Shown here: positions 32,647 to 44,080 of the stretch, piece after piece
Layout: every line of letters begins with the position of its first letter
Numbering within the stretch: position 1 is the first letter of the stretch
NCBI RefSeq assembly: GCF_947172395.1
Contig: NC_069093.1
Coordinates: 4,189,561-4,253,560, forward strand
DNA: 64,000 bases
Origin: Bicyclus anynana
Lineage: Eukaryota > Arthropoda > Insecta > Lepidoptera > Nymphalidae
Reading direction: 5' to 3'
Made by a program: the position numbers and the translations under genes
The notes under the pieces: model-generated
Databases searched by the model: none
What the model was told of the DNA's origin: nothing
Seen by the model: only the letters and a program-made list of their open reading frames with translations

Positions 32647-33002
32647 ATTCTTTACAAGTTAGTTAGTTAGTTAGTTAGTTACCATCAGGTGTGATTATAG
32701 TCAAGCTATAATCACACCTGATGGTAAGTGATGATGCAGTCTAAGATGGAAGCAGGCTAACTTGTTAGGAGGAGGATGAAAATCCACACCCCTTTCGGTT
32801 TCTACACGACATCGTACCGGAACGCTAAATCGCTTGGCGGTAAGCCTTTGTCTTTGTGGGTGGTAACTAGCCACGGCCGAAGCCTCCCACCAGCCAGACC
32901 TGGACCAATTAAGAAAACCTCAATCGGCCCAGCCGGGGATCGAACTCAGGACCTCCGTCTTGTAAATCCACCGCGCATACCACTGCGCCACGGAGGCCGT
33001 CA
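32647..33002 (-). mobile_element. SINE-A, complete, with inverted duplication
   Basis: The best preserved SINE-A here: box B gttcgatccccgg and box A tggcgcagtgg on the minus strand. Near its 3' end it has an AGTT run and a palindrome built from its own sequence (32679-32727). Confidence 0.9.
32679..32727. repeat. Perfect palindrome, 22-bp arms, 5-nt loop
   Basis: Arms 32679-32700 (ttaccatcaggtgtgattat...) and 32706-32727 with loop tcaag. The left arm plus loop is an inverted copy of the SINE's own cttgactataatcacacctg segment. An AGTT repeat (five units) sits directly to its left. Confidence 0.95.
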
Positions 33003-33114
33003 AAAATTTCTCATTTCTACTCTCATTTCGTAACCTACTCAATATAAAACATCAAGCCATATCACGAATCTATTCATTCCTACAAGTCGTTTAATTATGT
33101 CCATTACTACACGG

Positions 33115-33500
33115 GTAAAGGTCCGTTTATATCTACAGACATTTAGCGTGCCAGACACGTGCCGTGGCAGACAAAATAACATTCTATACAGTGTTTATTA
33201 ACGTAATTATATCTATCGTAACGCGGCCGCGCAGACGTTGACAGACACGGGCCGCGCCTGACCGGTATTCGCGGAAAGAATGTTTTGTCTGTGCGGTTTA
33301 TGTCTGTAGAGTTCTTTTCATGAAACCTGAAATAAAATTGACAGCGTCTTACACAAATGACAATAGACCATCATTACCGAATGACTATGAGCGCCATTAA
33401 GACATTAACGCCGCGTCTGAGGAACTTCTTTCATGAAATGGACTTTATATGTGTGTGAATAGACGCTGTCTGTGGGTGTCTGCCACGCTACTTGTCTGTG
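33115..33500. mobile_element. Possible MITE with CAGACA-rich inverted ends
   Basis: Left tctacagaca, tagcgtgccagacacgtg and right gtgtctgccacgctac are inverted, with a further inner copy ttatgtctgtagag at 33298. The middle is CpG-rich. The ends are not sharply defined. Confidence 0.4.
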
Positions 33501-34217
33501 ACGCAGTGTTTTTTTATAGGCATGTATTAATTCTCCATAAATCCTGGTTGGCGGCTTTATAGTGTAACACGACCTTCACACAGTACCGTGTTACTCACTA
33601 TTTCTATGTTGTCTGTGGTATCTATGAGTCGGTCGCCATATTTTTCGGAATGACAGAGAGGATCGGATTGTGAAAACTAATGCGTGATATTATTTTTATT
33701 AATTGTGATCTACATTATTTTAGTTGGTTTATTGTGAATATTAATTAATGTTTAATACTACTAAAGCATTAGTAGTAAAGTGCATAATGAATTAATGCGT
33801 AATTGATCTTTTAATGTTGTGGACATGAATACTGTTTGAATAAACGGTCAAATCTGTGATTGTGATATAGTGATTTTTATTTAATTAACCATTTCTGAGA
33901 TGCCTTTTACAATAGACACCTTGTATTTTAATATACAGCAATGTTTCCCAAATATATTTTTAATGTTATGCTTAAGGCATCATGATCACAACTTCACTCC
34001 CGCTCGTTTCTATAAACGATTTCCACTTATACCATAAATCATTGCATTTGTCACAGATTGAAAATGTGTTTTCGTTTCAAGTTTTAAAGTAAACGACGCG
34101 CTACGATATATTATTCTTATCTGTAGTGCAAGTTTCTGAACTGGCAGGTAGGTATCAATATTTTACTGACACTGTACAGAGAGATAAATGACTCGTTGCA
34201 AATGTAATACGCTTCAT
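33501..34217. other. Unassigned interval
   Basis: AT-rich after 33680, no frame or repeat family seen. Confidence 0.35.
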
Positions 34218-34483
34218 CATTACCAATCCATATCCGGCTCACTGCTGAACTTGAGTCTCCTCTCAGAATGAGAGGCCAATAGTCCACCAAGCTGGCCCAA
34301 TGCGGATTGGCAAACTTCACACATGCAGAGAATTAAGAAAATTCTATGGTATGCAGGTTTCCTCATGATGTTTTTCCTTCACCGTTTGAGACACGTGATA
34401 TTTAATTTCTTAAAATGCACACAACTGACCCACACCCTCCGGAATCGGAGGCAGTCATATCCACTGGGCTATCACGGCTCTAA
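34218..34483 (-). mobile_element. SINE-B
   Basis: Full order in reverse from aatccatatccggctcactg to the head (gatagcccagtggatatgac). A deletion of about 20 bases removes box B (agggtgtgggtcagttgtgt on the minus strand). Confidence 0.85.
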
Positions 34484-35439
34484 TATAAAGCTAATATAAT
34501 GCTTAATCAGTATAAACTGTCCCTGCATTCTGTCAGGTTACAGCGCTGTAACTTCGTTCGTTTCCATGGCAATTTGGTTGTTAGTGACATTTTAATTTAA
34601 GCATCCTATAAACATAAAGTTCAAATTCGAATATGACGTGCTATAAGCAAAAAAGTTCGTCGACGAGTGTAAAATAGCGGAATCGCACCTTTGATTTTGA
34701 TATTGTCGGTATCGTCGAAACTGATGGACATTCACTTCACAGACCCCTATAGTTCAGTGGATCCAGAGATGACACCTGCTAATTATTTTTTTATTATTTT
34801 TGTGGTGTTGTAAGGAAAACACTATAAACTTTATGTCCTTATTATATTAGTAAAAATATACTCGCATCGTAAGCATAAACTGCTAACTGCTTTTATAGCA
34901 AAGGGAAGGAGAAAGATTATAATGATTCGATATTGGTTGGTGATAATGTTAGTCTTTGTAATATTCACTATTAAAGGTTAATTATAACCGATGGCATAAC
35001 GTGTTTTCCGAAGCACAAGTTATCTAAAATCAATAACTCCCCAATTCCGGGCTGTTATGGAGAAAATCCATTCCTTTTAGAACAATCGTTGCCTATTGTC
35101 ATTTAACTTGGCGTTTAATTAATTATATTTATTAATAGAGAAATCCAACTATATAAATTAGTTCGAACCCTTCACCCTTTAGGCAGATCAAAGACATAAA
35201 TCTCAGAAACTCCTAGTTAGTGACAGACGAAGGAAAGTACAGAAGATCAAAGCCTGACCTTCTATTGAGGTTGAGTAAATCTGTTTATTTACTTCGATAG
35301 ATTCTCTAAGCTGAACGTCCACTGATGAGGGAATGCCGAATGTGCTTAAGTAGACATTTTTAATTCTTTGCAACAAGTAACAGGCTAAGAGCGGTATGTC
35401 GCCGGATCGGTATCGCTGCAGCGGCCTGCATATAAATAT
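34484..35439. other. Unassigned kilobase
   Basis: No supported element. The 115-codon minus frame ending at 35203 starts inside repeat S and shows no known domain. Confidence 0.35.
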
Positions 35440-35565
35440 CAATGATATGCCAATCGGAGCGCTCCGGCGCCGCGCCGCAGGCACACTTTCTGCCACGGCG
35501 CCGCCCAACACATGTGTACAGCGATGTGGCAAAACAGTGCGTCGCCGCACCGCAAGATGTTTTGC
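35440..35565 (-). repeat. GC-rich repeat S, copy 2
   Basis: On the minus strand: gcggcgacgcactgttttgc, cacatcgctgtacacatg, ggcggcgccgtggc. Matches 305-372 in order, and extends further in this copy (gcgccggagcgctccgattg). Confidence 0.45.
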
Positions 35566-35756
35566 TTCACTCTGACTGCGATCGCACTTGATGTTTAATG
35601 ACGATACTACCTAAGACGTAGATGTCTAAATTGGAAAACATGGTAGTGCATCTGACCATTAAGTACCTAATGATTTTGATTTGATGAATAGAATATATTT
35701 TCTGGAAGTTGCATTGTAAAATGTAAGTACTAATTTAATTTAAACAGGTTATTTTA

Positions 35757-35959
35757 TAGTTTTACAAGTTAGCCCTTGAGTGCAATCTCACCTGATGTTG
35801 AGGGAGAATGCAATCTAAGACTGAAGCGGGTTAAGATGTTAGTTGTAGGATGAAAATCCATACCCATTTCGGTTTCTATACGACATCGTACTGGAAATCT
35901 TTTTGCGATACGTCTTTACCTGTAGTAACTAGCCACGGCCGAAGCCACCCACCAGCCAA
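35757..35959 (-). mobile_element. SINE-A, head lost
   Basis: Diverged tail-to-body copy from tttacaagttagcccttgag to cacccaccagcc. Confidence 0.75.
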
Positions 35960-36340
35960 AGGTTAATAGGAATTGATTGTTTGAAAAACACCGAATACGC
36001 GAATGGCTCTAGCATTTTATTTTAGCATTAGTTACAGTGGGAAAGCAACACAATAAAACCGCAACATAGTTTTGCTGCGATTCATTCACACCTCAATAAC
36101 TTTAGTAAAGCTATAAAATCGCAAAGTATTTTTAACCGACATCAAGCAAGAGGGTCCTGTGTTCAACTACTAATCTTTTTCCCATGTTTTTATTAAACGC
36201 ACACTTTTTAGTATACTTTTTTACATGGTTAAAATTGTGTAGCATTTTACACGTACTTTTTCTATTTTAAGCCCCTAAACCTTTCCTACGACCTTAAATT
36301 AAAAAAAAAATATTTTTATAATTGCATTTAGTATTGTTTA

Positions 36341-36539
36341 TCTTTACCTATTATAAAGTGGAAATATTTGATTGTTTGTTTGTTTGCATTGAATAGGCTC
36401 TGAAACTTCTGAACCGATTTGAAAATTTCCTTCACTGTTGTGAAGCTACACTATCCCCGAGAGCTATAAGGCTATATTTTATCCCCGTATTCCTACGAGA
36501 ACGAGAACCACGCGGGTCAAACCGCGCGGCGTCTGTTAG
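36341..36539 (+). mobile_element. Helitron H1/H3-like intermediate
   Basis: Starts TCTTTACCTATTATAAAGTG after A. The middle (actatccccgagagctataa) differs from H1, and the 3' part ccacgcgggtcaaaccgcgc ends gcgtctgTTAG before T. Confidence 0.65.
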
Positions 36540-37297
36540 TGATTTATAATTTAATATATCATTAGATATGATTTATCTATAAGGTTGGCAGGTTGCCTTT
36601 CATATAAACCCTTAAGGCTCTAGGTATCCCTTTGCTCTGTTGTAGGTGTTTAATTAATTAATATTTATTATTATTAGTCAAAAGTTTATGCATAAAAATT
36701 AGACTCAGCTTAAGCAGCTCTTCTATAAACACCTCCCGTAAATTTTGCTTGTCGGAAAAACTAATTCTGTAATTTATATACCTACAATCTTGAAGCGTAA
36801 AATATACAGATGAGGGTAGACAGCGAAATGGCATATTAAATTATGTGACGTCAGAGGTAAAGAGGGATAATCCGGAAAAAGTTCCCCCTTCTTTACCGGA
36901 CACGATGTATCCACAGACAATTTCTTTGACCATTAATATTAATAGTGGTCCAGTGTACGGCACTAAATCCATAGGTTTAATACCGTGTTGAGATACCTAT
37001 TATTTACCGTAATTTATTTATTAGAGAAAAATCTCTGTTCTCTATTGCTCGCTATTCTATGAATCTGTGTTATGTATATGCACAAATTTGTTAGATGTTT
37101 GCAAAAAAAGGCGATTGATATGTGTTGTGTAAGGAAGCAATATTGCTGTGTTGTAAAGCGAACAAGTGAAGTATTCCAAGATTGAACCACTAGAAAAACA
37201 GACAGGGACACATTCAAGAGGTAAATACATTCGGAAACGATCAATAACTACGGAACGGCTGAATAGGTCTGTATATAATTTGACATAAAGATAGATT
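36540..37297. other. Unassigned interval
   Basis: No element recognised; frames at 37014-37383 run into the ATC repeat of the next LINE tail. Confidence 0.35.
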
Positions 37298-37525
37298 ATC
37301 ATCATCATCATCATCATCATCATGTCAGCCGATGGACGTCCACTGCAGGACATAGGCCTTTTGTAGGGACTTCCAAATATCACGATACTGAGCCATCTGC
37401 ATCCAGCGAATACCTGTGACTCGCTTGATGACCATCGCCCATTGCCACTTCAGATTCGCGACACGTTGAGCTATTTCGGTGAGTTTAGTTCTTCTGCGGA
37501 TCTCCTCATTACTGATTCAATCACA
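37298..37525 (-). pseudogene. RTE-type LINE 3' end
   Basis: Minus-strand copy of the 14415-14790 element: ATG repeats (as ATC on plus), then the LQKAYVLQWT region (acaaaaggcctatgtcctgc) and, after an internal deletion of about 100 bases, the RRRT.LTEIAQRVANLKWQW region. Truncated and broken. Confidence 0.75.
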
Positions 37526-37561
37526 AGATAGATTATAATCTGCATAAATTTTTCACCTACC

Positions 37562-37690
37562 ACTTACAACATGAGTATATTGAAGTCTAGAGTGAATTGG
37601 CATCTTCTAGGCAAGCGCATTACACCATAGGCTGCATCATCGCTTACTGTCAAGCATGATTGCAGCCAAGTGCTCGCTTATCTAATGTAA
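37562..37690 (+). pseudogene. LINE E-type C-terminus and 3' end
   Basis: Frame 37562-37630 reads TYNMSILKSRVNWHLLGKRI then TP and a stop, followed by gctgcatcatcgcttactgt and an A-run. Sister of 18421-18702. Confidence 0.6.
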
Positions 37691-38005
37691 AAAAAAATCA
37701 TCCCCAATATTTTGCTGAAACTGCGGGCACAGCTAGTTATTAGTAAAAACGTGTGCTAGAGATAATCTTCCAGCATACTTCAATATAAATGATCTCAAAG
37801 CCTCTATTAATCTCTTTGAGTCCGGCTTTTGTCAATTAATCCTGAACGTTTTATTCGCAGACAACGTTTGTGGAATAATCAATATCAGAATAGATATCAA
37901 AGTAGATCAGTGTTCTAAAGGTAACATTTTATTTGTATCTGGAAATTGAGTACCATCTCTTTTATCGTGACTAAGAAGTGATTAAAATAAAAAGGTAACT
38001 AATGT

Positions 38006-38232
38006 CGAACAAAGGTTCACAACATTTGTCAGGACAATAATTAACAAATCAAAGTGTAACCAAAATGAGACCCTAGAATGGCAGAAAATGACCTTGAGTG
38101 AAGTCACGCACTAATGAACTTTGTGTGTAGGGTTAAAGGATCCTTTGACTGTTAACAAACACTGTCGTTTCCACTCAAGTCACTCTTCCCGCCTATCCCA
38201 AGTAATCCATAAAGAATTACACAACAAGGGAT
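38006..38232 (+). repeat. Dispersed repeat N, copy 3
   Basis: caaaggttcacaacatttgt, aaaatgagaccctagaatgg, cttgagtgaagtcacgcact, gtgtgtagggttaaagg, tttccactcaagtcactctt, ccataaagaattacacaaca. Same span as copy 2. Confidence 0.7.
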
Positions 38233-38251
38233 GCGGAAAATTCTTTTGCTT

Positions 38252-38348
38252 CTAGAAACCACGTTATTTGCGTTTGCCAGAGACTATATTGTATCCCCAT
38301 GTTCTCACGGGAACGGCTACGCGGGTAAAATCGCAGAGCGTTGGTTAG
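38252..38348 (+). mobile_element. Helitron H3, 3' end only
   Basis: accacgttatttgcgtttgc, gtatccccatgttctcacgg, and end gcgttggTTAG before T. Truncated on the left. Confidence 0.5.
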
Positions 38349-38454
38349 TTATACCAAAAACCACCATGAGTCAAACTCCATACTATTGCTATTTAGTGTG
38401 TGTGTATATATAGATATTTTTTATATAAAAAGAATATATGCCATGTCTTTTAAA

Positions 38455-38525
38455 ATATGACCTATAATATGATTTTAAAAGTGCTTGTAAACTAAGCCTA
38501 CTTGAAATAAACGAATTCATTTTTT
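38455..38525 (+). mobile_element. LINE F-type 3' tail
   Basis: tttaaaagtgcttgtaaact, aagcctacttgaaataaacg, then a T-rich tail. Very short insertion. Confidence 0.5.
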
Positions 38526-38929
38526 AATTTTGACCACAGTCCACAATTGAAGCATGTTTTATTGGATGCGTGAAGCAAAAATCCTAAAACATATTTCTTG
38601 GCACCAAGTAATGATCAAGTTTTGTGTTTTTTTTTGTGATAAAATTGCAGTTTTATTAATAAATAAACTTCACCGGAAAATAAACTTAAAAATAGACTGG
38701 AAGCTTGGCCCAAGTAATCTTATACCCGGTCTATGCTCCGATTCATTTTGCCCGCTTTTAAAATCGTTTCAACTTTTTATCTCGACGGATTAAACGGTTT
38801 TTCTGTCCCCTTATCCTGAAATGTTTGCACATATTAAACTCTTTACTCTTTATGAAAGTTTTAAATTGCGGGTTCTACTACAATTTTATACTAATAAAAA
38901 ATTTTAATTAAAAAAATCCAACCGACTTC
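38526..38929. other. Unassigned interval
   Basis: One 79-codon frame (38554-38793) without motifs; nothing else. Confidence 0.3.
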
Positions 38930-39309
38930 AAAAACATAAAACATACTTACTAATACTGGTAACTGTTGTAAACCGTTAAAGAGTTCCCTCGTGTGTGTTT
39001 CGACTCCATCATCAAATCGGCTCCAGATTTTCATTAAGTTGTAGTGCTGTAAAAAGTTTATGGAAAAAAATATAAAACGCTATAAGTATTTGTCCTTACA
39101 ATTATTGAAAATTTCCCTCGATTCTCCAGGATTCCATCATCAGATTCTGATATGGTGACAATAGGACCACTTCAGGAGTATACACATTCAAACAAAAAAA
39201 AAAATTTTTTAATTGGTTAAGAAGTGACGAAGTTCTGAGGTAACAAACATTAAAAATAAAATCGCGCGTAAGCGTCGAATTGAGAATCTCCTCCTTTTTG
39301 GAGTCGGTT
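38930..39309. mobile_element. MITE I, complete
   Basis: Inverted ends AACCGACTTCAAAAA and (on the minus strand) AACCGACTCCAAAAA agree at 14 of 15. Length 380 bp. Internal blocks gattccatcatcagattctg, ataggaccacttcaggagta and a poly(A) run are shared with 17405-17616. Confidence 0.75.
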
Positions 39310-39385
39310 AATAAGTAGTAGCCCGGTGTCCGTGGAACAAATTTACAAGTGAATTACTATCAAGTTAATTTTCCGTGAGTAGCTT

Positions 39386-39619
39386 CATCTTGAAGAGGCG
39401 CTCAACTGTTTTGTTTACGAAAATTCTGAATTCTGGTAGCTAACTGGGTTACCAGCTGTTTTTTACTTAATTAATAGTTATACAACTTAATAGCCAAAAT
39501 GTCCTACAAATTGCGCGGTACATTGTCTCGTTTCCAACGCTCAGAAATTGTTATTACCTGGTAACACAGTTAGCTACCAAATTCAAGAATTTTAGTAAAT
39601 TGAGCATCTCATCAAGATG
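39386..39619. mobile_element. Fold-back MITE K, copy 2
   Basis: Arms of about 65 bases (39386-39455 and 39550-39619) share catcttga, gctcaa, aaaattct, tggtagctaact and gttaccag in inverted order. The loop carries acgctcagaaattgttatta. Copy 1 at 11873-12048 has the same internal order on the other strand. Confidence 0.75.
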
Positions 39620-39652
39620 CTAAAGATAATTATGTTACACTTGCGGACGCCT

Positions 39653-39985
39653 GCGACTTCATCCGCCCTTAGACCTCTTTAATCCCGCCCTTATATTATT
39701 ATCGCTTTTTTCGCACCAAACATTTCCCTTCACTGCTCTGATCCTATTGGTCGTAGCGTGATGAAAAGTATACTATAACCTACTTAGGAGAATGAAAAAT
39801 AATTGTACCAAGTTTCATTAAAATCCATCGAGTACTTTTTGTTTCTATGACGAACATACAGACAAACAGACAGAAAAAAAATACTGATTGCATTTTTAGC
39901 ATCACTAATCACTTCCTGATAGTTATTTTGAAAATATATTTCATGTACAGAATTGACCTCTCTACAGATTTATTATAAGTATAGA
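39653..39985 (-). mobile_element. Helitron H4
   Basis: TC start at 39984-39985 (tctatacttataataaatct), body with ctgtttgtctgtatgttcgt, and an end region ggcgggattaaagaggtcta through gtcgcaggcgtccgc without the final CTAG. Confidence 0.7.
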
Positions 39986-40123
39986 TATAGATGTCTACAA
40001 AATCACCGCAAAAAGTGTTCAGAATTTAGCTACTCCATTGTATTTAGGTACATCCACGGTCACTATTTTGTAGGTAGATACTAACGGTGAACGATGACGT
40101 GACGAACCTAAAAGAACGAACAC

Positions 40124-40387
40124 TAAATATACTTAAACAATACACATCACTATCTAGCCCCAAAGTAAGCATACAGAGTAGCTTGTGTTATGGGTGCAAA
40201 GATAGTTGTTATTATAATATTAATATACAATTGTATACTACATATAAATACTTATATAATGTATAAATACACACAGACACTGGAAAACACCCATGCTCAT
40301 CACACAAATATTTTCCAGTTGTGGGAATCGAACCCACGGCCGTGGATGCAGAAAGCAGGATCACTACCCACTGCGCCACACGGTCGT
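40124..40387 (-). mobile_element. SINE-G, full length
   Basis: Minus-strand head with box A gtggcgcagtgg and box B gggttcgattccc, followed by the AT-rich body (ggaaaatatttgtgtgatga, gtgtctgtgtgtatttatac) to taagtatatttag. 264 bp. Confidence 0.8.
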
Positions 40388-40864
40388 CAAAACATAAAAG
40401 TAACGTAAACGTAAAAGCGTTAACAAATAAAGAAAATCGCGTACTTATTTTTAATTTTAGTTAGTCTTATGTCTTCTCGTATTTCAACACGTCTAGGTTT
40501 TAATCCGCTCATGTCTTCAACACCCTTGACTTGGAAACTAACCAAGTATTTGTATAATATGATACTTTGGAATATTAGACATGACGAGATCTCTCAGCCC
40601 AGCAGTATTACATTGTAAGTTTGTTCGACTTTTCATTCACGCACTAGTAAAATAAGTTTCTCTCTACCTGCTAAAAAAGCTTATTTTTTTTTTCACTTCG
40701 GTTAATTTTTTTTAGAAATTAATTGATCATATAGACCAGTCGCTGTGAGGAGTTGAGTGTTCATAAAATGAGGACCGCGCTCTGTTTACAGTTTGAAACT
40801 CAGAATAGCATGCTTAAGATTCTGTATGCTGCTAGGAGGTTTGCTGGTCCATTCTTTTATATTT
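40388..40864. other. Unassigned interval
   Basis: No supported feature. Confidence 0.3.
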
Positions 40865-41075
40865 TGGCTGATGGGAGGCTTCGGCCGTAGCTAGTTACTA
40901 CCCTACCGACAAAAGCGATTTAGCGTTCGGTACGATGTCGTGTAGAAACCGAAAAGGAGTGTGGATTTCATCCTACTTCTAACAAGTTAGCCCGCTTCCT
41001 TCTTAGATTGCATCATGACTTACCATCAGGTGAGATTGTAGTCAAGGGCCAACTTGTAAAGAATAAAAAATAAAA
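40865..41075 (+). mobile_element. SINE-A, head lost
   Basis: Starts at gctgatgggaggcttcggcc and runs to the tail cttgtaaagaataaaaaata. Confidence 0.8.
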
Positions 41076-41109
41076 ATGTCCCACCCTTCTCGATATTGAG
41101 TAGGTAAAT

Positions 41110-41174
41110 ACAATAAAACTTTTGCAAAAGCTCATGCTCAGTCCGAGCATGAGCTTTTGCAAAAGTTTTATTGT
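41110..41174. repeat. Perfect palindrome, 30-bp arms, 5-nt loop
   Basis: Left arm 41110-41139 (acaataaaacttttgcaaaa...), loop agtcc, right arm 41145-41174 exactly complementary. The arms hold a second small palindrome (tttgcaaa). Confidence 0.95.
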
Positions 41175-42117
41175 TTGCATTATTAAAAATATCCTAATTA
41201 CTTGTTATGATGAAAGAAAATGCTTATTAAAAACACAAAATAGTTTAAATATCGAAGAGGAAATAAAAGGAACGGACCAACAAATCTGCATGCTCAAAAC
41301 TATGACTCTCATAATAATGCACATTCAACTCCTCACAGCGCCTGGTCTAATAGGTACTTATTTTTTTTCCTACACCTAGTATTATAGGTAACCCAGTTTG
41401 TGTAGCATACCTACATCGAATAAAAAATGTCACAATCTAAGGAACATCGAAAATCCATTACGCGTCCAAGGATTTCTTAAATCTATACGGTGGTTTATTT
41501 AAGCGCCATTTTTCTTTCGGGACCGCTTTAACGGCCAGGGAAACGTTTCATTGGCTTGTAAATATGAAAAGATGTGTCACATAAAACGATGAAAAATGTT
41601 GCCGGCAGAAGGTGGCGCGATATGCTATATATTGTCACTTGCTATGAATTTTCTTCATTCATTTTCGAAAGTAATACGAAATTGTTTTTTTTTTGTAGGT
41701 AACCTGGTAAAGATAAAAGAAGTTTAAAATTTTAAGGCTGTGATCAATTTTCCAAGAAAGTAATTATTATTAACTTAAGCCTCAAATACAAAGTCAAGAC
41801 CCTTAACGTGATTTTAACCTCGAATCCGGAGCAATTTCAGTACGAGTACATGATGTCTCGTCATTGTTTATTTTAGAAAAAAATCCATTGCGTCTTATCC
41901 CATCTGAAAATGTCGCATGGATTTCTTGAGTTTTCACCAACTGAATAAAAAATAATTAATGTATTTTTGCGAAACCAATTTTTTTTATTATTTTGTATAA
42001 TGTAATCCAATATCGTACATGATTTACACAAAGCAAAAAAAATATCTAATATTTTATTTTAAATCTAAAGCATTTGCGCTTCAATATATTTTGAAACAGA
42101 GTTAATTAAGGGATGGT
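41175..42117. other. Unassigned, AT-rich
   Basis: An 85-codon plus frame (41122-41379) begins inside the palindrome and has no recognisable motif. Rest featureless. Confidence 0.35.
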
Positions 42118-42382
42118 TCATAGTCCACTACCATAGTCCACCATAGATGGCAAAATGTGGACTGGCAGACTTCACACACGTAGAGAATTGAGTAAATTCT
42201 CAGGTTTGTAGGTTTCCTCATGATGGTTCTTCTTCATCGTTTGAGATACGTGATATTTAATCACATAAAATGCACATTGCAAATGACTGAAAAGTTAGAG
42301 GCAACCCACATACATTGGACTGTATTCAAACCTATGCTCTCGGAAGAGAAGGCAGAAGTCATATCCACTGGGCCATCACGAC
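42118..42382 (-). mobile_element. SINE-B, diverged
   Basis: agtccaccatagatggc, gcagacttcacacacgtaga, tttgagatacgtgatattta, ctgaaaagttagaggc and the head gatggcccagtggatatgac on the minus strand. Confidence 0.75.
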
Positions 42383-42678
42383 TATATAACTTCTTTATAA
42401 TGAGTAAATGTTCTAATTAATCAGTAATAATCATAATATGAGTGCACTGCTGCACATAGAATTATGCAAATAGGCCATTTGAAGGTGAACCAGGTCGGTA
42501 TGATAGTGCCTAGCATAAATATTAAAACATGTCTGTGCAAGTCAGATAGCTTGAATTACAAATTTCCGTTACATTTAACTGGAACTCTGTACCTGCTTCG
42601 CTGATTTCGAATTTGCCATAATATGTGTCGTAGATATTCGTATGAAATTGTCTTTTTGTACCTATAATAGTGTTTTCA

Positions 42679-42953
42679 GAGCCGCAATAGCCCAGTGTAT
42701 ATGACTTCTGCCTCCGATTCCGGAGAGTGTGGTTTCCTCCAACTTTTCAGTTGTGTGCGTTTTAAGAAATTAAATATCACGTGTCTCAAACGGTGAAGGA
42801 AAACATCGTGAGAAAACCTGCAAACCAGAGAATTTTCTTCATTCTCGGCTGAAGTCCGCATTGGACCAGCGTGGTGGACTATTGGCCTAACCCCTGTCAT
42901 TCTGAGAGGAGACTCGAGCTCAGCAGTGAGCCGAATATGGGTTCATAACGAAC
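42679..42953 (+). mobile_element. SINE-B
   Basis: Head agccgcaatagcccagtgta, box B damaged (ggtttcctcc), body and end gtgagccgaatatgggttca. Lies 300 bases from an opposite-strand copy. Confidence 0.85.
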
Positions 42954-43439
42954 GAATTCACTTACAAAAGAAAAAAGTGTGTGTCAGCTCCGCACGAATG
43001 GAGTTCATTCTTTCAGATCGACTGTCTAAATAGGTGTATATTGCCCCGCATCATACACTATGTACTTACGTCTCAATACCTACGCATGAAAAGTGAAAGG
43101 GGCGCAACTTAGGAGCAGCATGCCGCGGCGTGCGCGCATGTGCACGTTGTTGGCGGCAGCGCACGGTGAAAGGTGCGCTGAATATGCGGCGCACAAAAAC
43201 GTGACGCTGTCATTCGTTCCTCAAATTTTACTGCCCATATAATATACCGGATGCTATATGTATATGAAAAATCGATTTTTAGAGGTCGCGGTATAATGCT
43301 GACCGAAGCTCGATCATGGTCATTATGTACGTAAGCCCACATTAACGAAGTCACAAATATCACGGTGCCATAGAAGAGCAGACAAATAAAACCATGCTGT
43401 AGATAGTTGAATATTTTACGTCCTCGAGTGATATATGGG

Positions 43440-43690
43440 CATCTTAGCGAGTGTCATCAGTCAGCCCGAGTGTTTTATTACACTCAAAGCAGCTTTGCCT
43501 CGTCTCGTGTCTTAATTATTTCTGTCCATTTTATCAGAAAAAAGAGCCCCGACTCGTTTAAGCATCAGATTTTGTGATAAATTTAGCACCCCTCTTTTAG
43601 TTGGCATCTCTATAATTAACGCCTGTCTCATCCATTAAATATACATTTTTATAAAGGTGAAAAATGTCCTTCTATTACTTCGCTTAGTTA
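43440..43690 (+). repeat. Dispersed repeat Q, copy 1
   Basis: gtgtcttaattatttctgtc, gagccccgactcgtttaagc, atcagattttgtgataaatt, tagcacccctc, tctataattaacgcctgtct. Two diverged relatives at 44290-44500 and 54610-54790 share this order. Confidence 0.5.
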
Positions 43691-43878
43691 TTTTCAATTT
43701 TAATACAATTTTTTTTTCATAAATCTAAATTAGACGGTAACAATGAACGCTTTGTGTAACACAATAGTCTATAGATCGAGATCATGCGACAGCCAGACAC
43801 ACCTCATTATAAATAAAAACCTTCTAGTAGCTAATAGGGATGATGAAAAATTTTTAAATTGTACCTATATACGTTAAT

Positions 43879-44080
43879 ACTGATGCCACGCGGTTTCATC
43901 CAAGTGGTTCCCGTTCTGCTAGAAATACGGGGATAATGTATGTATAGCCTTCCTCCATAAATGGGCTATCCAACACTGAAAGAATTTTTCAAATAGGACA
44001 AGCAGTTCTTTAGATTAGCGCTTCTAATCAAACAAATAAACAAACAAACAAACTCTTCAGCTTTATAATATTAGTATAGA
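43879..44080 (-). mobile_element. Helitron H1
   Basis: TC start at 44079-44080, three or more aaac units, body; the end reads ccgcgtggcatcag and the CTAG is lost. A stray gtcagctagt follows at 44085, possibly from a neighbouring copy. Confidence 0.7.

Noticed and set aside
35203..35550. 115-codon minus frame
   Set aside because: Begins in GC-rich repeat S and runs into unassigned DNA; no motif, no support.
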